64,000 bases of DNA. Source: Dietzia natronolimnaea. Lineage in GTDB: Bacteria > Actinomycetota > Actinomycetes > Mycobacteriales > Mycobacteriaceae. The notes beneath the pieces were generated by a model. It was not told where the DNA came from, did no database searches, and saw only the letters and a program-made list of their open reading frames with translations. Below, piece after piece: positions 14,795-23,410 of this stretch. The position numbers and the translations under genes were made by a program. Location: the NCBI RefSeq assembly GCF_039525805.1, contig NZ_BAAAHZ010000013.1, one strand, 5' to 3'. Positions within the stretch are counted from its first letter, which is position 1. The number at the start of each line of letters is the position of its first letter.

Positions 14795-15934
14795 TCAGAG
14801 GTGGCGCGTGGTGTCGATCCCGAGGTTCATCCCCGCCAGTCCGCGCGGGCGGACGGCCAGTCCGTCCGCGATCTCCCTGTACGCCCTGCCGGACGGTGAA
14901 TCCGGCTCCGCCAGGACGATCGGGGTGCCCTCGTCGCCGTGCTCCCGGACGGCCTGCTCGAGCGGCACCTGGCCGAGCAGGCGCACCGGTGCCCCCACGG
15001 AGCGTGAGAGGTTCGCCGCGACCTCGGCCCCACCGCCGGTGCCGAAGACGTCCATGCGGGTGCCGTCGGGGAGTTCGAGCCACGACATGTTCTCGATGAC
15101 GCCCGCGATCCGCTGACGGGTCTGGAGAGCGATCGACCCCGCCCGCTCGGCCACCTCGGCGGCGGCCTGCTGCGGTGTGGTCACCACGAGGATCTCCGCC
15201 GACGGGATGAGTTGGGCGATCGAGATGGCGACGTCACCCGTTCCCGGCGGTAGGTCCATCAGCAGCACGTCGAGGTCGCCCCAGTACACGTCGGCCAGGA
15301 ACTGCTGCAGGGCGCGGTGCAGCATGGGGCCACGCCACACCACCGGGGTGTTCCCCTTGGTGAACTGGGCGATCGAGATGACCTTGACGTCGTGCGCGAC
15401 CGGCGGCAGGATCATCTGCTCGACCTGGGTGGGCCGGGCATCGGTGCCCAGCATGCGGGGGATCGAGTGGCCGTAGATGTCCGCGTCGAGGACGCCCACG
15501 GACAGTCCACGGGACGCTAGTGCGGTCGCGAGGTTGACCGTGGCGGTGGACTTGCCCACGCCCCCCTTGCCCGAGGCGACCGCGTACACGCGGGTGAGGT
15601 TCCCCGGTTGGGCGAACGGGATGACGGGTTCGGCCGCGTCCCCCCGGAGGTGCTTGCGCAGTTCCGTGCGCTGCTCGTCGTTCATCACGTCGAGCTCGAC
15701 CACGACCTCGCCCACACCGGCGACGTCCGAGACCGCGGTGCGGACCCGGTCGGTGATCGTGTCCCGCATCGGGCACGTGGCCACCGTCAGGTAGATGCCT
15801 ATCCCGACCCGGCCGGATCCCTCGTCGATGTCGACGCCCTTGACCATGCCGAGCTCCGTGAGCGGCTTTCTGATCTCCGGGTCGTCGACCTTGGCCAGGG
15901 CGGCGCGGATCGATTCTTCGCTGGGTGCACTCAT
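14795..15934 (-). CDS. mrp: Mrp/NBP35-type iron-sulfur cluster carrier ATPase
   Basis: 379 aa. An N-terminal DUF59/MIP18 domain (about 1-85, containing VATCPMRD) precedes the P-loop ATPase domain with SGKGGVGKST (about 125-134) and DLPPGTGD. It probably assembles or transfers Fe-S clusters in the cytosol. The C-terminal CPxC pair used by many ApbC/Mrp proteins to bridge a cluster is missing; the position after ENMSWLEL reads PDGTRM. Rv1229c appears to share this. ATG at 15934; a TAGACT hexamer lies 9 nt upstream. The stop codon lies in the repeat that borders the gap. Confidence 0.93.
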   Translation of the reverse strand: MSAPSEESIRAALAKVDDPEIRKPLTELGMVKGVDIDEGSGRVGIGIYLTVATCPMRDTITDRVRTAVSDVAGVGEVVVELDVMNDEQRTELRKHLRGDAAEPVIPFAQPGNLTRVYAVASGKGGVGKSTATVNLATALASRGLSVGVLDADIYGHSIPRMLGTDARPTQVEQMILPPVAHDVKVISIAQFTKGNTPVVWRGPMLHRALQQFLADVYWGDLDVLLMDLPPGTGDVAISIAQLIPSAEILVVTTPQQAAAEVAERAGSIALQTRQRIAGVIENMSWLELPDGTRMDVFGTGGGAEVAANLSRSVGAPVRLLGQVPLEQAVREHGDEGTPIVLAEPDSPSGRAYREIADGLAVRPRGLAGMNLGIDTTRHL

Positions 15935-15943
15935 GATGCCCCG

Positions 15944-15949
15944 AGTCTA
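15944..15949 (-). promoter_or_regulatory. -10 hexamer of mrp
   Basis: TAGACT on the minus strand, 9 nt before the ATG at 15934; consistent with a very short or absent leader. Confidence 0.55.
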
Positions 15950-15973
15950 GGCGTCGGGGTCCGGGCGGGCGAT

Positions 15974-17110
15974 TCAGGCAGGCGGCGGCACGCAGAACGG
16001 TGCGATGCAGGGGAGCTCGAACACCGGGAGCCCGGGTGGGGCCGGCGCGACCTGGGCCGGCGGCGCAGGGGAACGAGGCGCCGGCGCGTTCTCCGGGGAC
16101 GGCGACGGGGACGGAGACGGCGGCGTGGGTACTGCCGGGGGAGCCGGCGGTGGGGTCACCTCGGTACATCCGGGTACCGGACGGCCGGGCTCGCCCGGCG
16201 GCGCGGGCTCCGGTGCCGCGGTGGGCCGACCCTCCCAGCCGTCCGGGCAGTGCTCGGGGGTCTTCGGTGGTTCCACGATCGGCCTGGGCTTGTGGATCTC
16301 CGGCAGGTCCGACGGCAACGGGTAGGAGTTGACGGCGTAGCCGTGCGCCCAGGCGTTGACGTTGGCCACGTACGCGAGCGAGTTGTTGTAGGCGAGGACC
16401 GCCCGGGTGCGGGCCGCGGGGTCACCCATCGAACCGCCCTGTCCACACAGCAGGGTCGCGGCCGCGAGTGCACCGTCGTAGATGTTGTTGGGGTCGGCCA
16501 CGCCGTCGCCGTTGCCGTCCCGACCCAGCACCGCCCAGGTGGAGGGGATGAACTGCACGGGGCCGACCGCCCGGTCGAACTCGGTGTCGCCGTCGAACCG
16601 CCCGCCGTCGGTGTCGGTGATGACGGCGGTGCCGGGCAGCGAGCCGTCGAGGCGGGGACCGAGGATGCGGCCGATGGTGTTGCCCTGCGCGTCGAAGCGT
16701 CCACGGCCCTGGTTGGACTCGACCTGGCCGATGCCCGCGAGAAGTGTCCAGTCCATCTCGCACGCGGGCTTCTCGAGGTTGAGGCGGTCGGTGGCGCGGT
16801 GGTAGGCGTCCAGGGCGATGCCGGGGATCCCGAGGGGGCCGTCCGGGATCGTCGCGGGCTCGATGTGTGCGGCGCCGGGGTCCCGGACCTCGCTCGGCGG
16901 CGGGGGCTCGGAGGTCGGAGTGGTGGCACCCGCCGCGGTCGTCGTCGGATCCTGGGTGGCGGTCTCGGCCGCCTGCACGATTCCCGATGCCCCGGTGGGT
17001 CGACTGTGGTCCATCGTCAGGCTCACGGCGGTGAGCACGCCGATCACGCCCGCGGCGACCGCGGCGCTGGTCAGTGCCCGTCGATCAGTGTTGTGCGCGA
17101 TCTTGCGCAA
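15974..17110 (-). CDS. Secreted MltB-type lytic murein transglycosylase (Rv1230c-like)
   Basis: 378 aa. N-terminal signal/anchor helix (about 13-33), a Thr/Pro linker, then an SLT_2 domain at about 95-270 with the catalytic Glu in GIGQVESNQGRG and the family segment GPVQFIPSTW. The last 100 residues are Pro/Ala/Ser-rich, ending in a small cysteine-containing tail (LPCIAPFCVPPPA). It cleaves the MurNAc-GlcNAc bond in the cell wall. The start is a TTG at 17110 behind GGGGGAAC; no ATG or GTG would preserve the signal peptide. Confidence 0.9.
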   Translation of the reverse strand: MRKIAHNTDRRALTSAAVAAGVIGVLTAVSLTMDHSRPTGASGIVQAAETATQDPTTTAAGATTPTSEPPPPSEVRDPGAAHIEPATIPDGPLGIPGIALDAYHRATDRLNLEKPACEMDWTLLAGIGQVESNQGRGRFDAQGNTIGRILGPRLDGSLPGTAVITDTDGGRFDGDTEFDRAVGPVQFIPSTWAVLGRDGNGDGVADPNNIYDGALAAATLLCGQGGSMGDPAARTRAVLAYNNSLAYVANVNAWAHGYAVNSYPLPSDLPEIHKPRPIVEPPKTPEHCPDGWEGRPTAAPEPAPPGEPGRPVPGCTEVTPPPAPPAVPTPPSPSPSPSPENAPAPRSPAPPAQVAPAPPGLPVFELPCIAPFCVPPPA

Positions 17111-17182
17111 AGTTCCCCCTACAACGTCCGGACGGTGTCGCGAGCGGGGTGCGTCGCGGCATCGCTGCCGTGCTGGTCGACG

Positions 17183-17734
17183 CTACCTCCGGCCCCTGGT
17201 GTCTGAATCGCTTTTGCGGCGTTCGGTGTTACCGCCGTCACAATTCTGGTCCGCGAGCAGCGTTTCTATGCGCTCGATCGAGTTCCTGAGGTCGTCGAGT
17301 TCCCGTCGGAGGTAGTCGCGGGTGACCGTCTCACCCACGGAGAGCCGGACGGAGGCCAATTCCCGGGCCAGGAACTCGGTGTCCGCCTTGGTCTGGGTGG
17401 CCCGCAGCCTGTCCTCCGCGATCGACTCCTTGTCGCGGTCCTCCTGACGGTTCTGGGCCAGGAGGATGAGGGGGGCGGCGTAGGCCGCCTGGGTGGAGAA
17501 CGCGAGGTTGAGGAGGATGAACGGATAGGGGTCGAAGCGCATCGCCACGACCGTGACGTTGATGAGGATCCAGACGATCACGAGGATCGTCTGGATCAGC
17601 AGGTACTGGCCGGTCCCGAAGAACCGGGCGATGGCCTCGCTGTACCGGCCCACGGCGTCCGGGTCGACACTGATGCGGGGCCGCCGCGAGGTGACGGGGG
17701 TCGAGAGCGCGGAGCGCGTGCCCGGTTCGGTCAC
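17183..17734 (-). CDS. DUF1003 membrane protein
   Basis: 183 aa. Two membrane segments (about 44-66 and 71-94) flank the family motif MRFDPYPFILLN; a cytosolic coiled coil (about 97-170) follows, rich in Glu, Arg and Leu heptads. Function unknown. Its GTG overlaps the stop of the upstream MgtE-like CBS gene by 4 nt. That gene lacks a membrane domain, so the two products may work as a pair. Rv1231c is the positional counterpart. Confidence 0.9.
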   Translation of the reverse strand: MTEPGTRSALSTPVTSRRPRISVDPDAVGRYSEAIARFFGTGQYLLIQTILVIVWILINVTVVAMRFDPYPFILLNLAFSTQAAYAAPLILLAQNRQEDRDKESIAEDRLRATQTKADTEFLARELASVRLSVGETVTRDYLRRELDDLRNSIERIETLLADQNCDGGNTERRKSDSDTRGRR

Positions 17735-19068
17735 CGACGGACCTCCCTGTGGTCGTGGAGGTCCATGTCACGCCAGTCCTCGGGGAGCAGGTGGTCGAGG
17801 AGGTCGTCCACCGCGACCGCCCCCAGGAGATGGCCCTCGTCGTCCACGACGGGACCGCACACGAGGTTATAGGTGGCGAAGAACCTCGTCACCGAGTCCA
17901 CCGAGTCGGTGGGACGCAGGCTGGACAGGCTGGTGTCCACGGTCTCGGCGACCATCGTCGACGGCAACTCCCTGAGCAGCGCCTGAATGTGGACGCATCC
18001 GAGATATTTGCCCGTCGGGGTGGCCGTGGGGGGTCGGACCACGAAGACGAGGCTCGCCAGCGCCGGGCTCAGGTCGGGATTGCGGCAGTGGGCCAGGGCT
18101 TCCGCGACGGTCGTCTGGGGGGACAGGATGATGGGTTCCGGCGTCATGAGCCCGCCGGCGGTGTCCGCGTCGAACGTCAACAGGCGGCGGACGGGTGCGG
18201 AGCCCTCCGGATGCATGAGTTCGAGGAAGGACTCCGCGTCCTTCTCCGGCATCTCGCCCAGCAGGTCCGCCGCGTCGTCCGGATCCATCGCCTCGAGGAC
18301 GTCCGCCGCCCGTTCCAGCTCGAGTCGGGTCACGATCTCGGTCTGCTCGTCGTGGGGCAGTTCCTGGAGGATGTCCGCGAGTCGTTCGTCGTCGAGGGTG
18401 CGGGCCACCTCGAGCCGACGCACCTCGGGTAGTTCACGCAGGGCGTGCGCGACATCGGCGGGACGGAGATCGGCGTAGTGCTCGACCAGGCTCTCGGCTC
18501 CGTGCTCCGGGGTGCCGATGGCGTCGTCGTCGAACCCCTCGATCCGACTCCAGGGCTGGATCGACACCGGCCCCCGGCGGCCGAGGGGCCCGCGCCCACG
18601 ACGGGCCCGGACGGCCAGCCTGGAGACGAGCCAGTCGCGGGTGCGCTGCCGCTCGATCTCCACGTCGACGACCTGGTAGCGCGACGTCACCGCGGTGCCG
18701 GCCGCCGAGACGGCCGAGGGGCCGGCCGCGGAGCCGGGCGCGCCGCGCTCCGGATCGACCCCCACGATCGAGTCCACCAGGGACCCGAGCACCAGGTTCT
18801 CGCCGGGCCTGGACTGGAACCGGTGCAGATTGATCGTTCCGGAGATCAGCGCGACCGAGCGGGGCTCGACCGAGGCGACCCTGAGCATGGGCACGAAGAT
18901 CCGCCGCCGGGTGGGAAGCTCCACCACCAGTCCGAGGACCCGGGGTTGCTTGTGCCGGGCGCGCATCGTCACCACGACGTCGCGGATCCGCCCGATGTCG
19001 TCCCCGTCAGGGCCGATCACCGGCAGTCCGGCTAGCCTGGCGACGAAAGCCTTGTTGAGGTTCGCCAT
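17731..19068 (-). CDS. MgtE-like protein: PRC-barrel-like, MgtE_N and CBS domains, no channel domain
   Basis: 445 aa (Rv1232c-like). Residues about 1-90 resemble a PRC-barrel, about 190-290 form the MgtE intracellular N domain with its Asp/Glu-rich helical repeats (LQELPHDEQ, MDPDDAADLLGEMP), and about 295-425 a CBS pair (LMTPEPIILSP ... CGPVVDDEGHLLGAVAVDDL). In MgtE these two domains sense magnesium and gate the channel; here the five-helix channel domain is absent and the protein ends after the CBS pair. The ATG at 19068 is 7 nt from a TAACCT hexamer. Operon with DUF1003. Confidence 0.9.
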   Translation of the reverse strand: MANLNKAFVARLAGLPVIGPDGDDIGRIRDVVVTMRARHKQPRVLGLVVELPTRRRIFVPMLRVASVEPRSVALISGTINLHRFQSRPGENLVLGSLVDSIVGVDPERGAPGSAAGPSAVSAAGTAVTSRYQVVDVEIERQRTRDWLVSRLAVRARRGRGPLGRRGPVSIQPWSRIEGFDDDAIGTPEHGAESLVEHYADLRPADVAHALRELPEVRRLEVARTLDDERLADILQELPHDEQTEIVTRLELERAADVLEAMDPDDAADLLGEMPEKDAESFLELMHPEGSAPVRRLLTFDADTAGGLMTPEPIILSPQTTVAEALAHCRNPDLSPALASLVFVVRPPTATPTGKYLGCVHIQALLRELPSTMVAETVDTSLSSLRPTDSVDSVTRFFATYNLVCGPVVDDEGHLLGAVAVDDLLDHLLPEDWRDMDLHDHREVRR

Positions 19069-19075
19069 GCGGACC

Positions 19076-19081
19076 AGGTTA
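19076..19081 (-). promoter_or_regulatory. -10 hexamer of the MgtE-like gene (leaderless)
   Basis: TAACCT on the minus strand, 7 nt before the ATG at 19068. Confidence 0.65.
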
Positions 19082-19137
19082 GTCACCGGGTGGTGGATCA
19101 CGCCCCGCCCGCACCGGACCGGAGGGAGTGCCCGCAG

Positions 19138-20178
19138 ATGACCCCCGCCCAGCACACGGAGACCGCACCGTCGGAGTCCGCCGCGGCGACGATCGCCGGA
19201 CTGCGCACCCGTCCCCGGCGCACTGTGCTCGCCGTCCCCGGTAGCAGCGTCAAGATGATCGGCAAGGCCCGCGGGTTGCCGGTGGACGAGGTGTTCCTCG
19301 ACCTCGAGGACGCCGTCGCGGGCCCGGCCAAGGAACAGGCGCGCGAGAACGTCGTCGAGGCGCTCACCAGCGGTGGCTTCGCCGCGCCGACCGTGGTGGT
19401 GAGGGTGAACGCCTGGGACACCGAGTACACCGTCCGGGACGTCACGGAGGTGGTCGGCAGGGCGGGCGCCCACGTCGACGCGCTCCTCCTGCCCAAGGCG
19501 CGGTCGGGCGCGGAGGTCCGGGCCCTCGACCTGGTGCTCACCCAGGTGGAGAAGGCGGCGGGCCTGCCGGTCGGGCACATCGGTATCGAGCCCCAGATCG
19601 AGGACGCGCTCGGTCTCACCAACATCGACGAGATCGCCACCGCGAGCGCGCGGGTCCTCACGCTGGTGTTCGGTCCCGCGGACTTCATGGCCTCGATCGG
19701 CATGCGCACCCTCACCGTCGGGGAGCAGCCGGAGGGGTACGCGCCGGGCGACGCCTACCACCACGTTCTGTTGAGCATCCTTGTCTCCGCCCGGGCGCAC
19801 GGTCTCCAGGCGATCGACGGGCCGTTCCTCAAGGTGCGGGACGTGGAGGGCTTCCGCAGGGCGGCGGCCCGCACCGCGGCACTGGGCTTCGACGGCAAGT
19901 GGGTCCTGCATCCCGCCCAGGTGGACGCGGGCAACGAGGTGTTCAGCCCGCGTCAGGACGAGTTCGACAAGGCGGAGGGGATCCTCGCCGCCTACGCCCA
20001 CTCCACGTCCGAGGAGGGCGGGGCCCGGGGCGCGGTGATGTTCGGTGACGAGATGCTCGACGAGGCCAGCCGTAAGATGGCACTGGTGGTCTCCGCACGG
20101 GGGCGGGCAGCGGGGATGACGACGACGGCCGCCCGAGAGACCGATCCGAACGGGTCGACGACGGAAGGATCGATGTGA
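19138..20178 (+). CDS. HpcH/HpaI-CitE family lyase (malyl-CoA lyase-like)
   Basis: 346 aa. The CitE/Mcl fold is shown by VLAVPGSSVKM, the Mg-binding DLEDAVAGPAK, LLPKARSG, IGIEPQIEDALGL and KWVLHPAQVD. The length and the two-part IEPQIEDALG motif favour L-malyl-CoA/beta-methylmalyl-CoA lyase over the citrate lyase beta subunit (no citrate lyase alpha/gamma genes nearby). It would split malyl-CoA to acetyl-CoA and glyoxylate. GGAGGGAG precedes the ATG at 19138. The stop overlaps the next ATG by 1 nt. Confidence 0.88.
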   Translation: MTPAQHTETAPSESAAATIAGLRTRPRRTVLAVPGSSVKMIGKARGLPVDEVFLDLEDAVAGPAKEQARENVVEALTSGGFAAPTVVVRVNAWDTEYTVRDVTEVVGRAGAHVDALLLPKARSGAEVRALDLVLTQVEKAAGLPVGHIGIEPQIEDALGLTNIDEIATASARVLTLVFGPADFMASIGMRTLTVGEQPEGYAPGDAYHHVLLSILVSARAHGLQAIDGPFLKVRDVEGFRRAAARTAALGFDGKWVLHPAQVDAGNEVFSPRQDEFDKAEGILAAYAHSTSEEGGARGAVMFGDEMLDEASRKMALVVSARGRAAGMTTTAARETDPNGSTTEGSM

Positions 20179-20678
20179 TGACGACTCCGGTGTCCCCGAC
20201 CACGGGCCGGCGCGGGCAGACGCCCGGGTTGCCCACGCCCCCCACCGGGTGGGTGGTCGGTTCCTACCCCACCTACGCGCAGGCCCAGGCGGCCGTGGAC
20301 CACCTCGCGGACGAGGAGTTCCCCGTCCACGAGGTGACCATCGTGGGCGTGGACCTCATGCAGGTGGAGCGTGTCACCGGCCGGCTGACCTGGCCCAAGA
20401 TCCTGCTCGGCGGACTGGCGACCGGCGCGTGGCTCGGACTGTTCGTGGGCCTGCTGGTCGGCATCTTCACCCAGCCGATGTGGGGAGTCGTCCTCACCGG
20501 ACTGATCGGTGGTTCGGTGTTCGGTGTGGTCTCCGCCTCGCTGTCCTACGCCGCGACACGGGGAAAGCGCGACTTCGCGTCGACCTCCCAGCTGGTCGCC
20601 GGACGGTACGACATCCTGTGCGAGCCCGGGAACGCCGAGAAGGTCCGCGACGAACTCGCACGCCTCGGCCTCAAGTGA
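20178..20678 (+). CDS. General-stress-17M-like small membrane protein
   Basis: 166 aa. N-terminal region GSYPTYAQAQAAVDHLADEEFPVHEVTIVGVDL has the alpha/beta pattern of the GSP17M (YflT-like) N domain. Two Gly-rich membrane helices follow (about 75-97 and 102-125), then a short cytosolic tail. Function unknown. It starts at an ATG sharing a base with the upstream stop (TGATG) and overlaps the next gene by 4 nt, so it is coupled to the lyase gene and the SUFU gene. Confidence 0.82.
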   Translation: MTTPVSPTTGRRGQTPGLPTPPTGWVVGSYPTYAQAQAAVDHLADEEFPVHEVTIVGVDLMQVERVTGRLTWPKILLGGLATGAWLGLFVGLLVGIFTQPMWGVVLTGLIGGSVFGVVSASLSYAATRGKRDFASTSQLVAGRYDILCEPGNAEKVRDELARLGLK

Positions 20679-21283
20679 CGCTCCCGGGAGGCCCTTCCGA
20701 CTCGTCGTCCGTCCTGACCGCGGTCCGCGAGCATCTCATCGCGCATCTCGGCCCCGAGCCGCAGGAGGCGTCGGTGACCTTCCTGGGGGCGGCACCGATC
20801 CGGGTCCTGCGCTTCGTGGACATCGAGTCCGGCCTGGTGAGATACGCCTCGCTCGGGTGTTCGGCCGACCCGATGGGGGACCCGTCCGCGCTGGTCCCCG
20901 ACCCGACCGCGCCGCGGGCCGAACTCTCCCTGGTGTTGCGGGGCGGCGTGGACGGGCTCGTCCGCGCCCTGGCCGTGCTCGCCGCCGCCCCGGCGGTCGA
21001 GGGCCTGGTCCTGTCCGAGGGCGCTCTCATCGATCTCGGGGAGCCGCTGTGGCCGGGCGCGGCGTTCACCGCGGTCGTGCTGCGGGCGCCCGAGATCCCC
21101 GACGTCGAGGTGGGCGGGGAGTCCGCCCCCGTCAGGATCTTCCGTGCGGTCCCGGTGACGCACACCGAGGCGGCCTGGGTCCGACTCAAGGGAGCGGGGG
21201 AGCTCGAGGACGCGTGGGCCGAGGCCGGGATCGACGTGACCGATCCGGCGCGCCGCGCGGTGAATCCGGGTCTGACCCGCTGA
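20675..21283 (+). CDS. Suppressor-of-fused (SUFU) domain protein
   Basis: 202 aa. The arrangement LGPEPQEASVTF near the N-terminus, YASLGCSADPM, RAELSLVLRG and a C-terminal FRAVPVTHTEAAWVRLKG is typical of bacterial SUFU-like (PF05076) proteins. Their role is unknown; some are toxin-immunity proteins, but no toxin is adjacent here. GTG overlaps the previous stop (GTGA). The stop abuts the stop of convergent corA with no spacer. Confidence 0.8.
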   Translation: MTLPGGPSDSSSVLTAVREHLIAHLGPEPQEASVTFLGAAPIRVLRFVDIESGLVRYASLGCSADPMGDPSALVPDPTAPRAELSLVLRGGVDGLVRALAVLAAAPAVEGLVLSEGALIDLGEPLWPGAAFTAVVLRAPEIPDVEVGGESAPVRIFRAVPVTHTEAAWVRLKGAGELEDAWAEAGIDVTDPARRAVNPGLTR

Positions 21284-22375
21284 CTACAGCCAGCGGTTCC
21301 TGCGGAAGAGAAGGAACAGCCCGGTGCACGCGGCGGCCATGACCCCGAGCACCAGGTAGTAGCCGTACTCGGAATGCAGTTCGGGCATGTTGGTGAAGTT
21401 CATCCCGTAGATCCCCGCGATCATCGTGGGCACGACCGCGATCGCCACCCACGCGGAGATGCGCCGCATGTCGGTGTTCTGCTGCACCCCGATCATCGCC
21501 ATGGCCGCGTTGACCAACGAGGTGATCTGCTCGTCGAGGGTCGTGACCTCCGCCGCGACCTGGCTGTGGTGGTCGTGGACGTCGCGGAAGTAGTGCCGGA
21601 TCTCGGCGGGGATCAGGTCGAGATGCTCGACCGCCAGGCGCCGCAGGGGCAGGGCCAGGGGAGCGATGTCGTGTTTGAGCTCGAGCAGCTCACGCTTGAG
21701 CAGGTAGATCTGCTCGATGTCGACACGGGTGCGGGGGGCGAAGACGGCGGTCTCCAGGTCGTCGACGTCCCCACTCATCCCCTCGGCCACCTCGAGGTAG
21801 CTGTCCACCACCCGGTCGGCCACGGCGTGCATAACCGTCGACGGCCCCCGGAGCAGCCTCTCGGGCGCGCTCTCGAGCTCCGCGCGGATGTCGGCGAGGC
21901 CGGTGAAGTCCCCGTGACGGACGGTCACCACGAAGTCGCGGCCCAGGACCACCATGACCTCACCGGTGGAGACGATGTCGTTGGTCTCGGTGATCGACTC
22001 GTGCTCGAGGTACCTGACCGTCGACATGTTGAGGACCAGGGAGTCGTCGTAGGCCTCCAGTTTGGGCCGCTGCCGTCCGCTGGCGGCGTCCTCGGAGATC
22101 AGCTCGTGGAGACCGAACTCCCTCGCCAGCGCCTCCATCTGGTGCGGGTCCGGGGCGTGGAGCCCGACCCACACGAACCCCCGCCCGGCCTGTCGTACGT
22201 GCCGGATCGCGGCCCGGTGGGTGAAGCGCCCCGGGACACGGACGCCGTCGACGTAGACACCGCAGTCGACCACCGCGCGTTCGGTGGGAACGGTCAGCCG
22301 GGTACGTGGGGGGAAGGGGGTGGCCGTGTCGCCCCGCCGTCTTCGGATACTCGGCACCAACGCCCCCTCACTCAT
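21284..22375 (-). CDS. corA: CorA-type magnesium/cobalt channel
   Basis: 363 aa. A cytosolic funnel domain (about 1-290) with long helices is followed by two C-terminal membrane helices; the family signature YGMNF lies at about residue 319-323 at the end of TM1. A cation channel of the inner membrane. An ATG at 22381 is also in frame, but it is only 1 nt from a TAGTGT -10 hexamer, while the ATG at 22375 lies the usual 7 nt away, so the latter is preferred. It corresponds to Rv1239c. Confidence 0.95.
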   Translation of the reverse strand: MSEGALVPSIRRRRGDTATPFPPRTRLTVPTERAVVDCGVYVDGVRVPGRFTHRAAIRHVRQAGRGFVWVGLHAPDPHQMEALAREFGLHELISEDAASGRQRPKLEAYDDSLVLNMSTVRYLEHESITETNDIVSTGEVMVVLGRDFVVTVRHGDFTGLADIRAELESAPERLLRGPSTVMHAVADRVVDSYLEVAEGMSGDVDDLETAVFAPRTRVDIEQIYLLKRELLELKHDIAPLALPLRRLAVEHLDLIPAEIRHYFRDVHDHHSQVAAEVTTLDEQITSLVNAAMAMIGVQQNTDMRRISAWVAIAVVPTMIAGIYGMNFTNMPELHSEYGYYLVLGVMAAACTGLFLLFRRNRWL

Positions 22376-22382
22376 CACCATG

Positions 22383-22388
22383 ACACTA
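22383..22388 (-). promoter_or_regulatory. -10 hexamer of corA (leaderless)
   Basis: TAGTGT on the minus strand, 7 nt before the ATG at 22375. It decides between two candidate ATG codons. Confidence 0.6.
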
Positions 22389-22418
22389 TCCGGCGCCGGG
22401 CCTCGACACGATGGGCGT

Positions 22419-22424
22419 TAGGGT
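22419..22424 (+). promoter_or_regulatory. Probable -10 hexamer of the OpuAC lipoprotein gene
   Basis: TAGGGT about 70 nt before the GTG start. Unlike its neighbours this gene would have a leader, and it has a Shine-Dalgarno-like GAGGAAGG. Confidence 0.5.
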
Positions 22425-22493
22425 TCTGCTGGGAGACTGGCGGACAGGTGTCGCACGACCGGGTGCGGACGTGGCGAGGAAGGACGTGGTCGA

Positions 22494-23408
22494 GTGCGGC
22501 GGACGGGGGAGCGGGCCGGGGTACGCGGACTGGCGATCGCCGGGGTTGCGGTGGTGGCACTGACCGGATGCCAGGCGCAGTCGTCGATCGTCCCCGCCCA
22601 CGAGTCCGATCCGGTCGTGGTGATCGAGACCGCGTCCTTCGGTGAGGCCGAGGTCGTCGGCCACATCTACGGCAACGCCCTGTTGAGATCGGGCTCCCGG
22701 GTCACTCTGCGTCCGCAGTCGGGAGACCAGGCCGAGGTCCTCGAGTCGGTGACGACGGGAGACGCCACGTTCACCATCGGGTTCACCGGGGAGTTGCTCC
22801 GCGCGTTCGATCCGGGCTCCACCGTGGTCGAGGCCGACGAGGTGTACACCGCGATGATGGCCGCCCTCCCCGAGGGGGTCACCGCAGCCGACCCGGCTCC
22901 CGCCGAGGACGCCCCCGTCTACGTGGTGACCCGGCACACCTCGGAGACGCGCGGTCTGCGGACCATGTCCGACCTCGCCGGACGCTGCGGGGAGTTCACA
23001 CTGGGCGCACGCCAGGAGGCGCTCGCGGACCGTGAGCTCGCCACCGCGGTGGGTGGGACGTACGACTGCGGGTTCGGGCGGAGGGTGGCGCTGGGCCCGA
23101 ACCCGCGCGCGGTGTTCGACGCACTGCGCGCGGGGGAGATCGGCGTGGGGTTGGTCCAGTCGACCGACCCGGTCCTGGATCCCGACGACATGGTGCCGCT
23201 GGACGACGACGAGGACGCCATCCTGGCCCAACACGTCGTCCCGGTGTTCCGCAAGGGCTCACTCTCCGAGGACCAACTCGCCCTGGTCAACCGGATCAGC
23301 GGCGAGCTGACCACGGAGGACGTGCGGGAACTCCTGCTCGGGGTGGAGTTCGGCACCTCCACCCCGACCGATCTCGCCAACTACTGGCTGGACTCGCACG
23401 ACTACTGA
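22494..23408 (+). CDS. Orphan OpuAC-type substrate-binding lipoprotein
   Basis: 304 aa. Signal peptide with lipobox LTGC (Cys26), then a periplasmic-binding fold of the glycine-betaine/choline/proline (OpuAC) family: IETASFGEAEVVGHIYGNAL, TFTIGFTGELLRAF, and TDLANYWLDSH at the end. It probably binds a quaternary amine outside the membrane. No permease or ATPase gene is adjacent in the window, so it either serves a transporter elsewhere or acts as a sensor. GTG at 22494. Confidence 0.85.
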   Translation: MRRTGERAGVRGLAIAGVAVVALTGCQAQSSIVPAHESDPVVVIETASFGEAEVVGHIYGNALLRSGSRVTLRPQSGDQAEVLESVTTGDATFTIGFTGELLRAFDPGSTVVEADEVYTAMMAALPEGVTAADPAPAEDAPVYVVTRHTSETRGLRTMSDLAGRCGEFTLGARQEALADRELATAVGGTYDCGFGRRVALGPNPRAVFDALRAGEIGVGLVQSTDPVLDPDDMVPLDDDEDAILAQHVVPVFRKGSLSEDQLALVNRISGELTTEDVRELLLGVEFGTSTPTDLANYWLDSHDY

Positions 23409-23410
23409 GC

